The position numbers and the translations under genes were made by a program. A DNA stretch of 64,000 nt from Lachnospira hominis (ex Liu et al. 2021) (GTDB lineage: Bacteria > Bacillota > Clostridia > Lachnospirales > Lachnospiraceae): assembly GCF_014287955.1 (NCBI RefSeq), contig NZ_JACOPD010000003.1:248001-312000 (forward strand), read 5' to 3'. The notes under the pieces were generated by a model. That model saw only the letters and a program-made list of their open reading frames with translations. It did not search any database and was not told where the DNA came from. Shown here in pieces: positions 1 to 8,136 of this stretch. The first letter of the stretch is position 1. The number at the start of each line of letters is the position of its first letter.

Positions 1-868
1 AAATCCTTGATTCACCCATGAAGAACAAGGCAAGTGTTCCCGGACCTGAGTGTGCTCCGATAGTCGGGCAGATTGTGTTTATTACAATTTTGTGATTGTA
101 TTTTTCCCTTATTTTAGATGCTACAAATTCTGCATCCTCAAGGCAGTCGCCATGACCGATAAAAATTGCATCTGTCTCGTCTTTATATGAACCCATGAGT
201 TCATCGATTTTTGATACAAGTGTGAGAAGAGATTTTTTTCTTCCTCTGACCTTGCCTACAGGTATAAGCTGACCTGCATCATTTACATGAAGAATAGGTT
301 TGATACCGGCAAGACTGCCTACAATAGCTGTTGTCTTTGAAACACGTCCTCCACGGTAGAGGTGATGAAGGTCATCAACTGTGAAGAAATGAACAAAATT
401 GCGGCGGTGTGCATTAATGTAATCCGCTGTTTCGTCAATGGATTTTCCTTCGTTTTTTAACTGGATAGCACGATATACAGTAAGCCCTTCTCCCATTGAA
501 GCAGCAAGAGAATCAATTACAATAATTTTTGATTCGGGATATTCTTCCATTACTTCTCTGGCAGCTATGCAGCAGTTGTTGTAGCTGCTGGAGAGTGCTG
601 AAGAAAAAGCAATATGAAGGATGTCATAGCCTTCCGCAACTCTTTTTTTGAAAATTTTTGCAACGTCTTCGGGATTACATGCCATTGTAGTAGGCATTTC
701 TCCGTTACGCATGCGTGTATAGAATTCTTTTACTGGCATTTCGTTTCCGGGTCCGTAGAGCTGCTCACCGAAAGCATAAAAAAGAGTATGTATGTCGATA
801 GAATTTTCGCGGACGAAATCATCAGTAAGATCCGCTGTTGTGTCGGTTGAAATTAGATATTGACGCAT
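1..868 (-). CDS. DegV family fatty-acid-binding protein (3' end just outside window)
   Basis: DegV proteins bind a fatty acid and are thought to present it to fatty acid kinase (FakA) for phosphorylation. Reading the minus strand from ATG at 868 gives MRQYLISTDTTADLTDDF, then SSALSSSYNN (fatty acid pocket region), RGGRVSKTTAIVGSLAGIKP near the middle, IGHGD, and GAHSGPGTLALFFMG close to the C-terminus. All are typical DegV landmarks in the right order. About 289 codons are present, which is nearly the full family length, so the stop should lie within a few codons beyond base 1. A strong AAGGAGG sits at 873-880 on the minus strand, five or more bases before the ATG. The gene diverges from infC. 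The lipid bound is unknown. Confidence 0.9.
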   Translation of the reverse strand, partial: MRQYLISTDTTADLTDDFVRENSIDIHTLFYAFGEQLYGPGNEMPVKEFYTRMRNGEMPTTMACNPEDVAKIFKKRVAEGYDILHIAFSSALSSSYNNCCIAAREVMEEYPESKIIVIDSLAASMGEGLTVYRAIQLKNEGKSIDETADYINAHRRNFVHFFTVDDLHHLYRGGRVSKTTAIVGSLAGIKPILHVNDAGQLIPVGKVRGRKKSLLTLVSKIDELMGSYKDETDAIFIGHGDCLEDAEFVASKIREKYNHKIVINTICPTIGAHSGPGTLALFFMGESRI

Positions 869-978
869 AAAATCCTCCTTGTTTTATAACATAAAAATGC
901 TTGCAATATTTTATATTCATATATATAATATCACTATATAGGCGAATGTGTAAATTAAAAATATTTTCATTTATCCTA

Positions 979-1007
979 TTGACACATCTGTCAAATGGTG
1001 ATAAGAT
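979..1007 (+). promoter_or_regulatory. Sigma-A promoter for infC-rpmI-rplT
   Basis: A consensus -35 TTGACA (979-984) and -10 TAAGAT (1002-1007) are separated by 17 bases. Transcription would start near 1014, just before the structured leader. The -35 is one arm of a TTGACA-CATC-TGTCAA palindrome (979-994). Confidence 0.8.
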
Positions 1008-1027
1008 ACAAAAGATGTGAATTTTAA

Positions 1028-1153
1028 TGAAGCAGAGTGTCCACTCTCACCTTAGCGCAAGGGCGACTCGGGTTTATACTTTATGAATATATGACTTATA
1101 ACAGGTCTTTATTTTGTGATGTATGTGGATGGCTGCTGCTATCCACTTTTTTT
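1028..1153 (+). promoter_or_regulatory. L20-type autoregulatory leader of infC-rpmI-rplT
   Basis: The untranslated region contains the conserved-looking block around CACCTTAGCGCAAGGGCGAC (1048-1067), preceded by an AGAGTG/CACTCT hairpin and ended by an intrinsic terminator (1125-1153). In Firmicutes the L20 leader binds ribosomal protein L20 and triggers premature termination, so excess L20 shuts down its own operon. The position directly upstream of infC and the attenuator fit that family. I assign it from pattern and context; an Rfam covariance search would settle it. Confidence 0.7.
1125..1153 (+). terminator. Attenuator hairpin in infC leader
   Basis: A 9-bp stem, GTGGATGGC (1125-1133) with GCTATCCAC (1138-1146), has a four-base loop and is followed by seven T residues (1147-1153). 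It ends only three bases before the infC Shine-Dalgarno, so it acts before the gene. Confidence 0.8.
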
Positions 1154-1169
1154 ATGGAGGTGCACTGTT

Positions 1170-1676
1170 ATTAGCGATTTAATGATTAACGAACAAATCA
1201 GGGACAAAGAAATCCGATTAATCGGAGCTGACGGAGAACAGCTTGGAATTATGTCAGCAAAGGATGCCATGAAACTTGCAAGAGAGGCTGATGTTGATCT
1301 TGTTAAGATTGCACCATCTGCAACGCCACCTGTATGTAAGCTGATTGATTATGGCAAATATAAGTACGAATTAATCAGAAAAGAGAAAGAAGCTAAGAAG
1401 AAACAGAAGACAATAGAGACGAAGGAAGTAAGACTTTCTCCAAATATTGATGTCAATGATCTTAATACAAAGAGCAACGCTGCAAGAAAGTTCCTTGAGA
1501 AGGGTAACAAAGTAAAAGTTACATTGAGATTCAGAGGACGTGAGATGGCTCATGTAGAGAGCAGCAAACACATTCTTACAGATTTCGCTGAGAAGCTGAG
1601 TGATATAGCCGTTGTTGAAAAGGCTCCTAAGATGGAAGGCAGGAGCATGATGATGTTTTTAACTGAAAAACGTTAA
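1170..1676 (+). CDS. infC: Translation initiation factor IF-3, AUU start
   Basis: IF-3 binds the 30S subunit and monitors start-codon and initiator tRNA pairing. The protein has the N-terminal domain (INEQIRDKEIRLIGADGEQL), the lysine-rich linker, and the C-terminal domain with KVKVTLRFRGREM and KMEGRSMMMFL. I place the start at ATT 1170-1172, nine bases after GGAGG (1156-1160). The next ATG (1182) is 21 bases from that site, and an upstream in-frame ATG at 1116 lies inside the leader, before the terminator, so neither fits. An AUU start is known for infC elsewhere and lets IF-3 limit its own synthesis. The length, about 168 residues, is normal. Confidence 0.95.
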   Translation: MSDLMINEQIRDKEIRLIGADGEQLGIMSAKDAMKLAREADVDLVKIAPSATPPVCKLIDYGKYKYELIRKEKEAKKKQKTIETKEVRLSPNIDVNDLNTKSNAARKFLEKGNKVKVTLRFRGREMAHVESSKHILTDFAEKLSDIAVVEKAPKMEGRSMMMFLTEKR

Positions 1677-1715
1677 AATATAAATACTACATGTTAAAAA
1701 TTCAGGAGGTTTATT

Positions 1716-1913
1716 ATGCCAAAGGTAAAAACAAAAAGAGCCGCTGCAAAGCGTTTTAAAGTAACTGGTACAGGTAAGTTAAAGAGAATGAAAGCTTATA
1801 AGAGCCACATTCTTACAAAGAAGACAACAAAGAGAAAGAGAAATTTAAGACACGCAGCAATGACTGATGCAACTAATGTTAAGACAATGAAGAAGATTAT
1901 GCCTTATCTCTAA
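1716..1913 (+). CDS. rpmI: 50S ribosomal protein L35
   Basis: A 65-residue, very basic protein starting [20 protein letters not shown], the usual L35 N-terminus, with the central [15 protein letters not shown] block. It lies 39 bases after infC and 32 before rplT, with an AGGAGG eight bases upstream of its ATG. The operon order infC-rpmI-rplT is the standard bacterial one, so all three should share the leader control by L20. Confidence 0.98.
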   Translation: MPKVKTKRAAAKRFKVTGTGKLKRMKAYKSHILTKKTTKRKRNLRHAAMTDATNVKTMKKIMPYL

Positions 1914-1945
1914 TCAGATAAACGGTATAGAAGGAGGAATATAAA

Positions 1946-2302
1946 ATGGCAAGAATTAAAGGCGGAATGAACGCAAAGAAAAAGCACAACAGAGTTTTAA
2001 AGCTCGCTAAAGGTTATAGAGGTGCAAGATCAAAGCAGTATAGAGTAGCTAAGCAGTCTGTTATGAGAGCTCTCACAGAGTCTTATAAGGGCAGAAAGCA
2101 GAAGAAGAGACAGTTCAGACAGTTATGGATTGCAAGAATCAATGCTGCTGCAAGAATCAATGGTTTATCATACAGCAAATTTATGTATGGTTTAAAGCTT
2201 GCTAATGTTGACCTTAACAGAAAAGTATTGTCAGAGATGGCTGTAAATGATGCAGAAGGATTTGCAAAGCTTGCTGAGTTAGCAAAGTCTAAGGTTGCTT
2301 AA
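1946..2302 (+). CDS. rplT: 50S ribosomal protein L20
   Basis: A 118-residue basic protein beginning [20 protein letters not shown], with the family features [17 protein letters not shown] and [21 protein letters not shown]20 is an early 23S rRNA assembly protein and, in Firmicutes, the repressor acting on the leader upstream of infC. It is the last gene of the operon and is followed by a terminator at 2327-2373. The start is preceded by GGAGG. Confidence 0.98.
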   Translation: MARIKGGMNAKKKHNRVLKLAKGYRGARSKQYRVAKQSVMRALTESYKGRKQKKRQFRQLWIARINAAARINGLSYSKFMYGLKLANVDLNRKVLSEMAVNDAEGFAKLAELAKSKVA

Positions 2303-2326
2303 TTATATATTAAGTTATAAGTTGAA

Positions 2327-2373
2327 GGGGCTGTCGCTTTAACGGTTATATATCGTTGAAGCGGGCCTCTTTT
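2327..2373 (+). terminator. Intrinsic terminator after rplT
   Basis: A long imperfect stem (2327-2344 with 2354-2369, several G-U pairs) is followed by TTTT. Its core TCGCTTTAACG is shared with the terminator at 22206-22256. Confidence 0.75.
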
Positions 2374-2502
2374 AAGTTTGTGAAATAAATGTGAAAAATG
2401 ATATATACACTGTTCATATGTTGAAAGATATGTTATTATCTACTAGATTGGTTTCTGATTGAAGAGACCTTTCACGATTATGAAAGTGTGGGATGAGTGA
2501 AT

Positions 2503-3546
2503 ATGAAAAAGAATATTTTAAAGAAGATAAGTATTGGTTTGCTGTCAGCAGCTATGATGGTTTCCATGACAGCATGTAATACAAAGATTAAAGTTAATTA
2601 TGATTATAATGCGGAAGATTATGTTACGCTTGGAGAATATAAGGGCATAGAGGTAAGCGTTGATACTGATGCAATAGAGAACAATCTTATTAATACAAGA
2701 ATACAGAATGATCTTGAGAGTAATACAACATATGTTGAAACAACAAGAGCTGCCCAGGCTGATGATAAAGTTACAATTGATTTTAAGGGCTCAATCGGTG
2801 GTGAGCAGGTATCCGGCTTCAGTGATAATGATTACTCTATTGTACTTGGAAAAGATACATTCACGGTTGAAGGGTTTGTTGATGAACTTTACGGAGTAAA
2901 GAGCGGTGATGTCAAGGTTGTTACACTTACAGTTCCAGAAGATTTCAGCGATGCACCTGAGTATGCAGGACGTAAGATTGTATTTGAGATTACAGTAAAA
3001 ACAGTTGCACAGCCTAATGTGCCTATGATTACAGATACTTATGCAAAAGAATATTACAATTATGATACAGTTGCTGAATACAGAGAGAGTATCAAGAATG
3101 AGATTCAGGATACTATTGATGAAAAGGTAACTGAAGCAAAGAAACAAGCTGTTCTTACAAAGCTTCAGGAAAGATGTACAATCAAAGGTTATCCGGAGGA
3201 TTATCTTGCAACAAAGACAAGTGATTATGAACAGTCAATTAAGTTTTATTCAATGATGCAGGGAATAACAGTTGATGAGTACTGCCAGAAGACATTTAAT
3301 ATGAGCTTTGATGATTATGTTAAAAAGGCTGTTGCCCAGGAGATGATTTTACAGGCGATTGCCGATAAGGAAAATATATCAATTAAAGATTATGATTACA
3401 AAGGGGAGCTTCCTCAGTTTGCAAAAGACAGAGGATATTCTGATAAAGATTCATTTGTTGAGAAGTATGGTAAAGACAAGATTGTTAAGAATATGATTAT
3501 TCAGAAAGCACAGGATATCGTAATGGATAATGCTGTATATAAGTAG
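2503..3546 (+). CDS. Secreted trigger-factor-like lipoprotein (FKBP-type prolyl isomerase)
   Basis: A lipoprotein signal is seen: basic start MKKNILKK, a hydrophobic stretch, and lipobox MTAC with the lipidated Cys at residue 25. After it comes an FKBP-like domain (about residues 80-160; VTIDFKGSIGGEQVSGFS, then VTLTVPEDF and VFEITVKTV), then a long helical C-terminal part like the chaperone domain of trigger factor. The ribosome-binding N-terminal domain of true trigger factor is absent. The likely role is folding of exported proteins at the outer face of the membrane. ATG 2503 is chosen over the in-frame GTG at 2497; the ribosome site (GGATGAG) is weak. The gene stands alone between two terminators. 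Confidence 0.85.
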   Translation: MKKNILKKISIGLLSAAMMVSMTACNTKIKVNYDYNAEDYVTLGEYKGIEVSVDTDAIENNLINTRIQNDLESNTTYVETTRAAQADDKVTIDFKGSIGGEQVSGFSDNDYSIVLGKDTFTVEGFVDELYGVKSGDVKVVTLTVPEDFSDAPEYAGRKIVFEITVKTVAQPNVPMITDTYAKEYYNYDTVAEYRESIKNEIQDTIDEKVTEAKKQAVLTKLQERCTIKGYPEDYLATKTSDYEQSIKFYSMMQGITVDEYCQKTFNMSFDDYVKKAVAQEMILQAIADKENISIKDYDYKGELPQFAKDRGYSDKDSFVEKYGKDKIVKNMIIQKAQDIVMDNAVYK

Positions 3547-3583
3547 GCATCTGCCAGCAAGGCATTGGCTGTCTGCATAAAAT

Positions 3584-3627
3584 AATCCACAGACATAAAC
3601 GAAGATGTTTATGGTCTGTGGATTTTT
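3584..3627 (+). terminator. Intrinsic terminator after trigger-factor-like gene
   Basis: AATCCACAGACATAAAC pairs with GTTTATGGTCTGTGGATT across a six-base loop and is followed by TTTTT. It lies between convergent genes and may also stop transcripts from dut on the other strand. Confidence 0.85.
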
Positions 3628-3652
3628 GTATGTTTTTTATTTGTTTTGTGGA

Positions 3653-4096
3653 TTAGTGTGTTCCTGTAGAACCAAAACCGCCTTCGCCGCGGACAGAATC
3701 TTCTAATGAATCAGCTTCTGTAAAATCGGCAGTTATAAAAGGTGCAAGTACAAGCTGTGCGATACGTTCACCTTTTGATACAGTAACGGCTTCGCTAGAG
3801 TGATTATATAAAGCAACCATGATTTCACCACGGTAATCGGAATCAATTACCCCTACTTTATTTGCCGGAGCAAGTCCACGTTTACAAGCCATTCCACTTC
3901 TTGCATAAATAAGACCGACAAGGCCTGTTGGAATCTCAAGTGCAATTCCTGTGTGTATAAATTCGGTGCAGCCGGGATTTATAGTTATATCTTTATCCAT
4001 GCATGCATAAAGGTCGGCACCAGCGGCAAACTCAGTTCCATAAGCTGGAATAATGGCATTTTCTCTTAACTTTTTTAATCTTACAGTCTGTTTCAT
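3653..4096 (-). CDS. dut: Deoxyuridine 5'-triphosphate nucleotidohydrolase (dUTPase)
   Basis: It hydrolyses dUTP to dUMP and pyrophosphate, keeping uracil out of DNA and feeding dTMP synthesis. The trimeric dUTPase motifs are in order: GADLYA, ARSGMA, GVIDSDYRGEI (catalytic Asp and Tyr), GERIAQLVL, and the C-terminal RGEGGFGSTG arm that closes over the active site. ATG 4096 is chosen because GGAG lies nine bases upstream; it gives 147 residues, the usual size. Longer in-frame starts would overlap nrdG. The gene follows nrdG by about 35 bases, so the two probably form a small deoxynucleotide operon. Confidence 0.93.
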   Translation of the reverse strand: MKQTVRLKKLRENAIIPAYGTEFAAGADLYACMDKDITINPGCTEFIHTGIALEIPTGLVGLIYARSGMACKRGLAPANKVGVIDSDYRGEIMVALYNHSSEAVTVSKGERIAQLVLAPFITADFTEADSLEDSVRGEGGFGSTGTH

Positions 4097-4130
4097 TTTA
4101 ATAGTCTCCATTCTTAAAAATAATAAAGGT

Positions 4131-4658
4131 TTATTTATCAAAGTCATATAAAATGACATTGCCGCTTTTCAATGATTCGTTTACAAGGATTGTACGCTGG
4201 TTTTCAGAGCCTTTGAATTTGAGATTGAGATTTTTAAGCTCTTCAACAAAGCGTCCGTCAACAAGAACATCAATATAACTTAGCAGTTCATTGGTTTCTT
4301 TCCACCTTTTACACATGTTTTCTATGATATCTTTATCAAATAAAAACCCGGTAAAACACCATATATCTTTTTGTGGCAGGACTTCACGTACCTGTCTTAC
4401 AAGAGGAAGAAGACCTTTCTGGTTACTGTATTCAAATGGTTCACCGCCAAGAAGTGTAAGCCCCTGTATATAATCCGGTTTCAAAGATTCGATAATAGAA
4501 TCAATTGTATCCTGTGTAAATGGTTTCCCATAATTAAAATCCCATGCGATTTCATTGAAACATCCGGGACAGTGATGGCTGCATCCGCTTACAAAAAGAG
4601 ATGTGCGTACTCCCGGACCATTGGCTACATCACAATATTTGATTTCTGCATAGTTCAT
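4131..4658 (-). CDS. nrdG: Anaerobic ribonucleotide reductase activating protein
   Basis: A radical SAM enzyme that installs the glycyl radical on the class III reductase NrdD. It has the CSHHCPGC cluster motif (CxxxCxxC) near residue 26, then FNEIAWDF, the GGEPF motif and a small-size, 175-residue architecture typical of NrdG. It sits upstream of dut on the same strand. No nrdD is next to it; the upstream neighbour diverges and is a polysaccharide lyase, so the reductase must be elsewhere in the genome. Confidence 0.92.
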   Translation of the reverse strand: MNYAEIKYCDVANGPGVRTSLFVSGCSHHCPGCFNEIAWDFNYGKPFTQDTIDSIIESLKPDYIQGLTLLGGEPFEYSNQKGLLPLVRQVREVLPQKDIWCFTGFLFDKDIIENMCKRWKETNELLSYIDVLVDGRFVEELKNLNLKFKGSENQRTILVNESLKSGNVILYDFDK

Positions 4659-4843
4659 TATGATCAGTCTCCAATCTTACGTTAATTAGCACTACATATT
4701 ATAACAGAAAAAAAGTATGTTGAATAGGTTTAAAAATCTGTAAAAATATATATAAATATCTATAGTTCAGTGGAAAAATACAGAATATATGTTAAAATAA
4801 TAACAACATAAATAAGACTTTTACATGAAAGGAAGACAGCATT

Positions 4844-7207
4844 ATGATAGAGATTAATTTTGACAAACTTTACAGATATCCAAGGATTGCAGAACCGTGT
4901 ACAATATGTATTCCGGTAGAAAAAGGAAAAATATATTCTAAAGATAATGTATGCGTTATGCAGGATGGAAAACCGGTTCCTACACAGGCAAAGGTTACAT
5001 CAAGATATGATGACACATCAATAAGATATCTTTTTGTAAGGTTTATGGCTGATCTGCCGGCAAATAAGGGCACAAAAGTATATTGTGAACTTGATTGTAA
5101 AGATGTCAATGATAATCCGGACATTTTATGTACTGAGAGTAGTACAGGAATAGAAGTTGATACGGGTGCGTTAAAGTTTAAGGTTGAAGATTATGCCTCA
5201 TACATTTTTAAGGAAGTTAATGATGGGAATAAGATATATACAAATGAAAATTTTGCCGGCCCATATCTTAAAGAAGCTGATGGAACAAGTTATGATATAG
5301 AACTTGAAGAATGGAATATAATAGAGTGCGGTCAGGTGTGTGTGTCTTTGTGTACAAAAGGCGTAAATGTATCAAAAGATAAAGATAAAAAGATAGAGTT
5401 TGAGATAAGAATTAATGCATATGCCGGAAAACCGTGGGTTGAACTTTCATACAGAATTATAAACACAAGCATGGAAGAACTTGATATAGCATCACTTGTA
5501 TTTTATGCAAAAGCTGATTCTTCAAGCCGCCTTAGTGATATTATGAAACCTATGAATTTTGATGAGAAGCCGGATTCTACAGGATGTGGCGATATAATGA
5601 CAGATAATACCAGCTGTACCGGACCTGTTTTTCATACAAGGGGAACGCATGAACTTGAACTTTTTGATGAGAAAGCACCTGTTTTGGATGTAAGGACAAT
5701 GGTGGGAAGTTCTAATTATAGGACAGATTTTTATATAGGAAAAAATGGAGAAGAAGTAAACCGTCATGTAGATGCACATTATCTTATGAAAGAGGCAAAT
5801 GAGCATTTTGCGGAAGTTTTATATGGTACATTTTTTGCTGACAGGACAGATGCTAAAGGCGGACTCTGTATAACTGTATATCAGGCACAGCAAAATTACC
5901 CAAAGGCTGTAAAGTCAGACAGTGAAGGTATTGCTGTTATGCTTGTTCCTGAGGGAGAAGACAAGGTTATCATGCAGCCGGGAATGGCAAGAACACAGAA
6001 AGTGCTTATGCATTTTCATGCTGCGGATGAGAAGATTCTTGAAATTGATAACAGAAGTCTTATTTACCAGATGCCTGACAGACCATATATTTCTCCTGAG
6101 ATGTTTAAAAATGCCGGAGTTATGCCGGATATTTTCCCTGATAAGTTAAATGATGATGTTGAGATGTTTCTTATAGGAAGAGCTGACGAACATGCAAGAT
6201 GTTATGGCATGCTTAACTGGGGCGATACATGGGATTCTAATTATACACAGCAGGGAAGAGGCAACGGAAAGACAGTGTGGAGTAATAATGAATATGATTA
6301 TCCACATTCATGTGCGTTGGAGTATGCAAGAACCGGTGTGAGACGTTTCCTTGACTATCTTCTTGTTTCAACAGAGCATCAGATGGATGTAGATGTGTGC
6401 CATTACAGTGATAATCCGTTACGAATCGGCGGTCAGTGGGAACATACGGCAGGACATTGCAAGAATGGTATTATGGTGTGTTCGCATGAGTGGGTTGAAG
6501 GTCTTATTGATTATTATCATTTTACAGGCGACGAAAGAGCATTAACTACGGCTGTTGGAATTGGAAATAATATATTAAAGCTTCTTGATACACCAATGTA
6601 TGCTGTTCCGGGTGAGGCAAATGCAAGAGAAACAGGCTGGGCACTAAGAGCACTGACGGCATTATATGTTGAGACTGGTGAATCAAAGTGGATTGACAAA
6701 TGTGAATGGATCGTTGACAGCTTTAAGAAATGGGAAGAAGAATATGGCTACTGGCTTGCACCATATACAGACAATACAACAATACGTGTAGGATTTATGA
6801 TTTCTGTTGCGATTGGCAGTGTTATGAGATATTACAGAGTATTTCCGCGTGAAGATATCAAAGATATGATAATCCGTGCTGTTGATGATCTTATTGAAAA
6901 CTGTATGCTTGGATGTGGAGTATTTTATTATAAAGAACTTCCGAGTCTGCAGAGACTTGGTAATAATACGCTTTTGCTTGAATCTCTTGCAATAGCTTAT
7001 GAGCTCACAGGAGATGTGAAGTATCTTAAACCAGGAATAAAGACATTCGACAAAACAATTGATTCAAAGGCAGCAACGACAAACGGTGTCAAGAAAATTG
7101 TTGATGATGCAGTGATATGTGCCGGTGCAAGCACAAAGGGATTTGCTCAGAGTTTTATCCCTGTTATTACATATTACAAGGCATTGTCAGAAAATGGATT
7201 GTATTAA
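4844..7207 (+). CDS. PL26/YetA-like rhamnogalacturonan exolyase
   Basis: The 787-residue protein resembles the PcRGLX/YetA family (family PL26), which cleaves rhamnogalacturonan chains or oligomers by beta-elimination. The N-terminal third is beta-rich (RIFT-barrel-like; MIEINFDKLYRYPRIAEPCTI). The second half looks like an alpha-toroid (about 430-780), with GMLNWGDTWDSNYTQ, EYDYPHSC, HYSDNPLRIGGQWEHTAGHC and GWALRALTALY; the Trp, His and Arg-rich stretches are candidate active-site parts. There is no signal peptide or membrane segment, so it should act on imported oligosaccharides in the cytoplasm. A clear AAGGAAG precedes the ATG. An isomerase follows about 90 bases downstream. The family call is from memory of motifs; substrate is inferred. 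Confidence 0.7.
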   Translation: MIEINFDKLYRYPRIAEPCTICIPVEKGKIYSKDNVCVMQDGKPVPTQAKVTSRYDDTSIRYLFVRFMADLPANKGTKVYCELDCKDVNDNPDILCTESSTGIEVDTGALKFKVEDYASYIFKEVNDGNKIYTNENFAGPYLKEADGTSYDIELEEWNIIECGQVCVSLCTKGVNVSKDKDKKIEFEIRINAYAGKPWVELSYRIINTSMEELDIASLVFYAKADSSSRLSDIMKPMNFDEKPDSTGCGDIMTDNTSCTGPVFHTRGTHELELFDEKAPVLDVRTMVGSSNYRTDFYIGKNGEEVNRHVDAHYLMKEANEHFAEVLYGTFFADRTDAKGGLCITVYQAQQNYPKAVKSDSEGIAVMLVPEGEDKVIMQPGMARTQKVLMHFHAADEKILEIDNRSLIYQMPDRPYISPEMFKNAGVMPDIFPDKLNDDVEMFLIGRADEHARCYGMLNWGDTWDSNYTQQGRGNGKTVWSNNEYDYPHSCALEYARTGVRRFLDYLLVSTEHQMDVDVCHYSDNPLRIGGQWEHTAGHCKNGIMVCSHEWVEGLIDYYHFTGDERALTTAVGIGNNILKLLDTPMYAVPGEANARETGWALRALTALYVETGESKWIDKCEWIVDSFKKWEEEYGYWLAPYTDNTTIRVGFMISVAIGSVMRYYRVFPREDIKDMIIRAVDDLIENCMLGCGVFYYKELPSLQRLGNNTLLLESLAIAYELTGDVKYLKPGIKTFDKTIDSKAATTNGVKKIVDDAVICAGASTKGFAQSFIPVITYYKALSENGLY

Positions 7208-7299
7208 TCCGCCATGTCTTGCAAAGACCAAAAAACCGTAGTAATATTAAAATATTGATTATATGGTAATGCACTATATGTGCCGGAATGGAGGATAAT

Positions 7300-8136
7300 A
7301 TGAGAATAGGTATAAGAGCTCATGATGTAAAATATGCACCGCTTGATGAACTGATTCCAAATATACATAATCAGGGATTTCATTGCATGCATATAGCACT
7401 AAGCAAGTCAATTAAGGAATTTAAGCCGGAGATAAGCACAATGACACCCGGACTTGCAATGTATATCAAGGAATTGTGTGCTGAAAATAAAGTTGATGTG
7501 GCTGTGCTTGGCTGTTATCTTAATTTATGCAACCCTAATCCGGAGCAGCATAAAAAGATAGTAGAAAAATACAAGGCACATATAAGATTTGCAAGTATTT
7601 TAGGCTGTGGAGTTGTTGGAACAGAGACTGGTGCCGTTAACGAAGAATACAAGTACGAACCGGCAAATCATTCTGAGGAAGCACTTGAGACATTTATAGA
7701 AAATCTGAGACCTATAGTAAAATATGCAGAGCAGTTTGGTGTTATATTTGCAATTGAACCGGTGTGGAAGCATATTGTATACACAGTTGAGAGAGCAAGA
7801 AAAGTTCTGGATGCTATTGATTCACCTAATCTTCAGATTATATTTGACCCTGTAAATCTTCTTTGTGTTGATAATATCGATAAACAGGATGAGATTATTG
7901 AAAAGGCATTTGAACTTCTCGGAGATGATATAGCTGTAGTCCACTGCAAGGATTATGTCGTTGAGGGCAATGAGTTAAAGTCTATTGCTGCCGGAACAGG
8001 AAGCCTTAATTATCCGCTTCTCTTAAAGAAGATAAAAGAATACAAGCCATATGTTCACTGTACGCTTGAAAATACGGTGCCTGAAAATGCTGTCGCAACA
8101 AGAGAATTTATGGAAAGAACATACGCCGAAGTATGA
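7300..8136 (+). CDS. Sugar phosphate isomerase/epimerase (xylose-isomerase-like TIM barrel)
   Basis: A 278-residue protein of the AP endonuclease 2 / xylose isomerase-like TIM-barrel family. Seen are GTETG and an EPVWKH-type glutamate strand, IIFDPVNLL, VVHCKDY, and LENTVPEN near the end. These carry Glu, Asp, His and Glu residues in the order of the metal ligands in this fold. The start at 7300 has GGAGG at 7290-7294; an in-frame ATG at 7288 overlaps that site. The stop overlaps the next start as ATGA, so the exporter gene is translationally coupled. It lies downstream of the rhamnogalacturonan lyase, and conversion of an uronate or deoxysugar product is a reasonable guess. The substrate is unknown. 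Confidence 0.75.
   Translation: MRIGIRAHDVKYAPLDELIPNIHNQGFHCMHIALSKSIKEFKPEISTMTPGLAMYIKELCAENKVDVAVLGCYLNLCNPNPEQHKKIVEKYKAHIRFASILGCGVVGTETGAVNEEYKYEPANHSEEALETFIENLRPIVKYAEQFGVIFAIEPVWKHIVYTVERARKVLDAIDSPNLQIIFDPVNLLCVDNIDKQDEIIEKAFELLGDDIAVVHCKDYVVEGNELKSIAAGTGSLNYPLLLKKIKEYKPYVHCTLENTVPENAVATREFMERTYAEV

Noticed and set aside
614..850. Plus-strand open frame of 78 codons
   Set aside because: It is antisense to the DegV gene, whose minus-strand translation shows full family motifs and a strong ribosome site.
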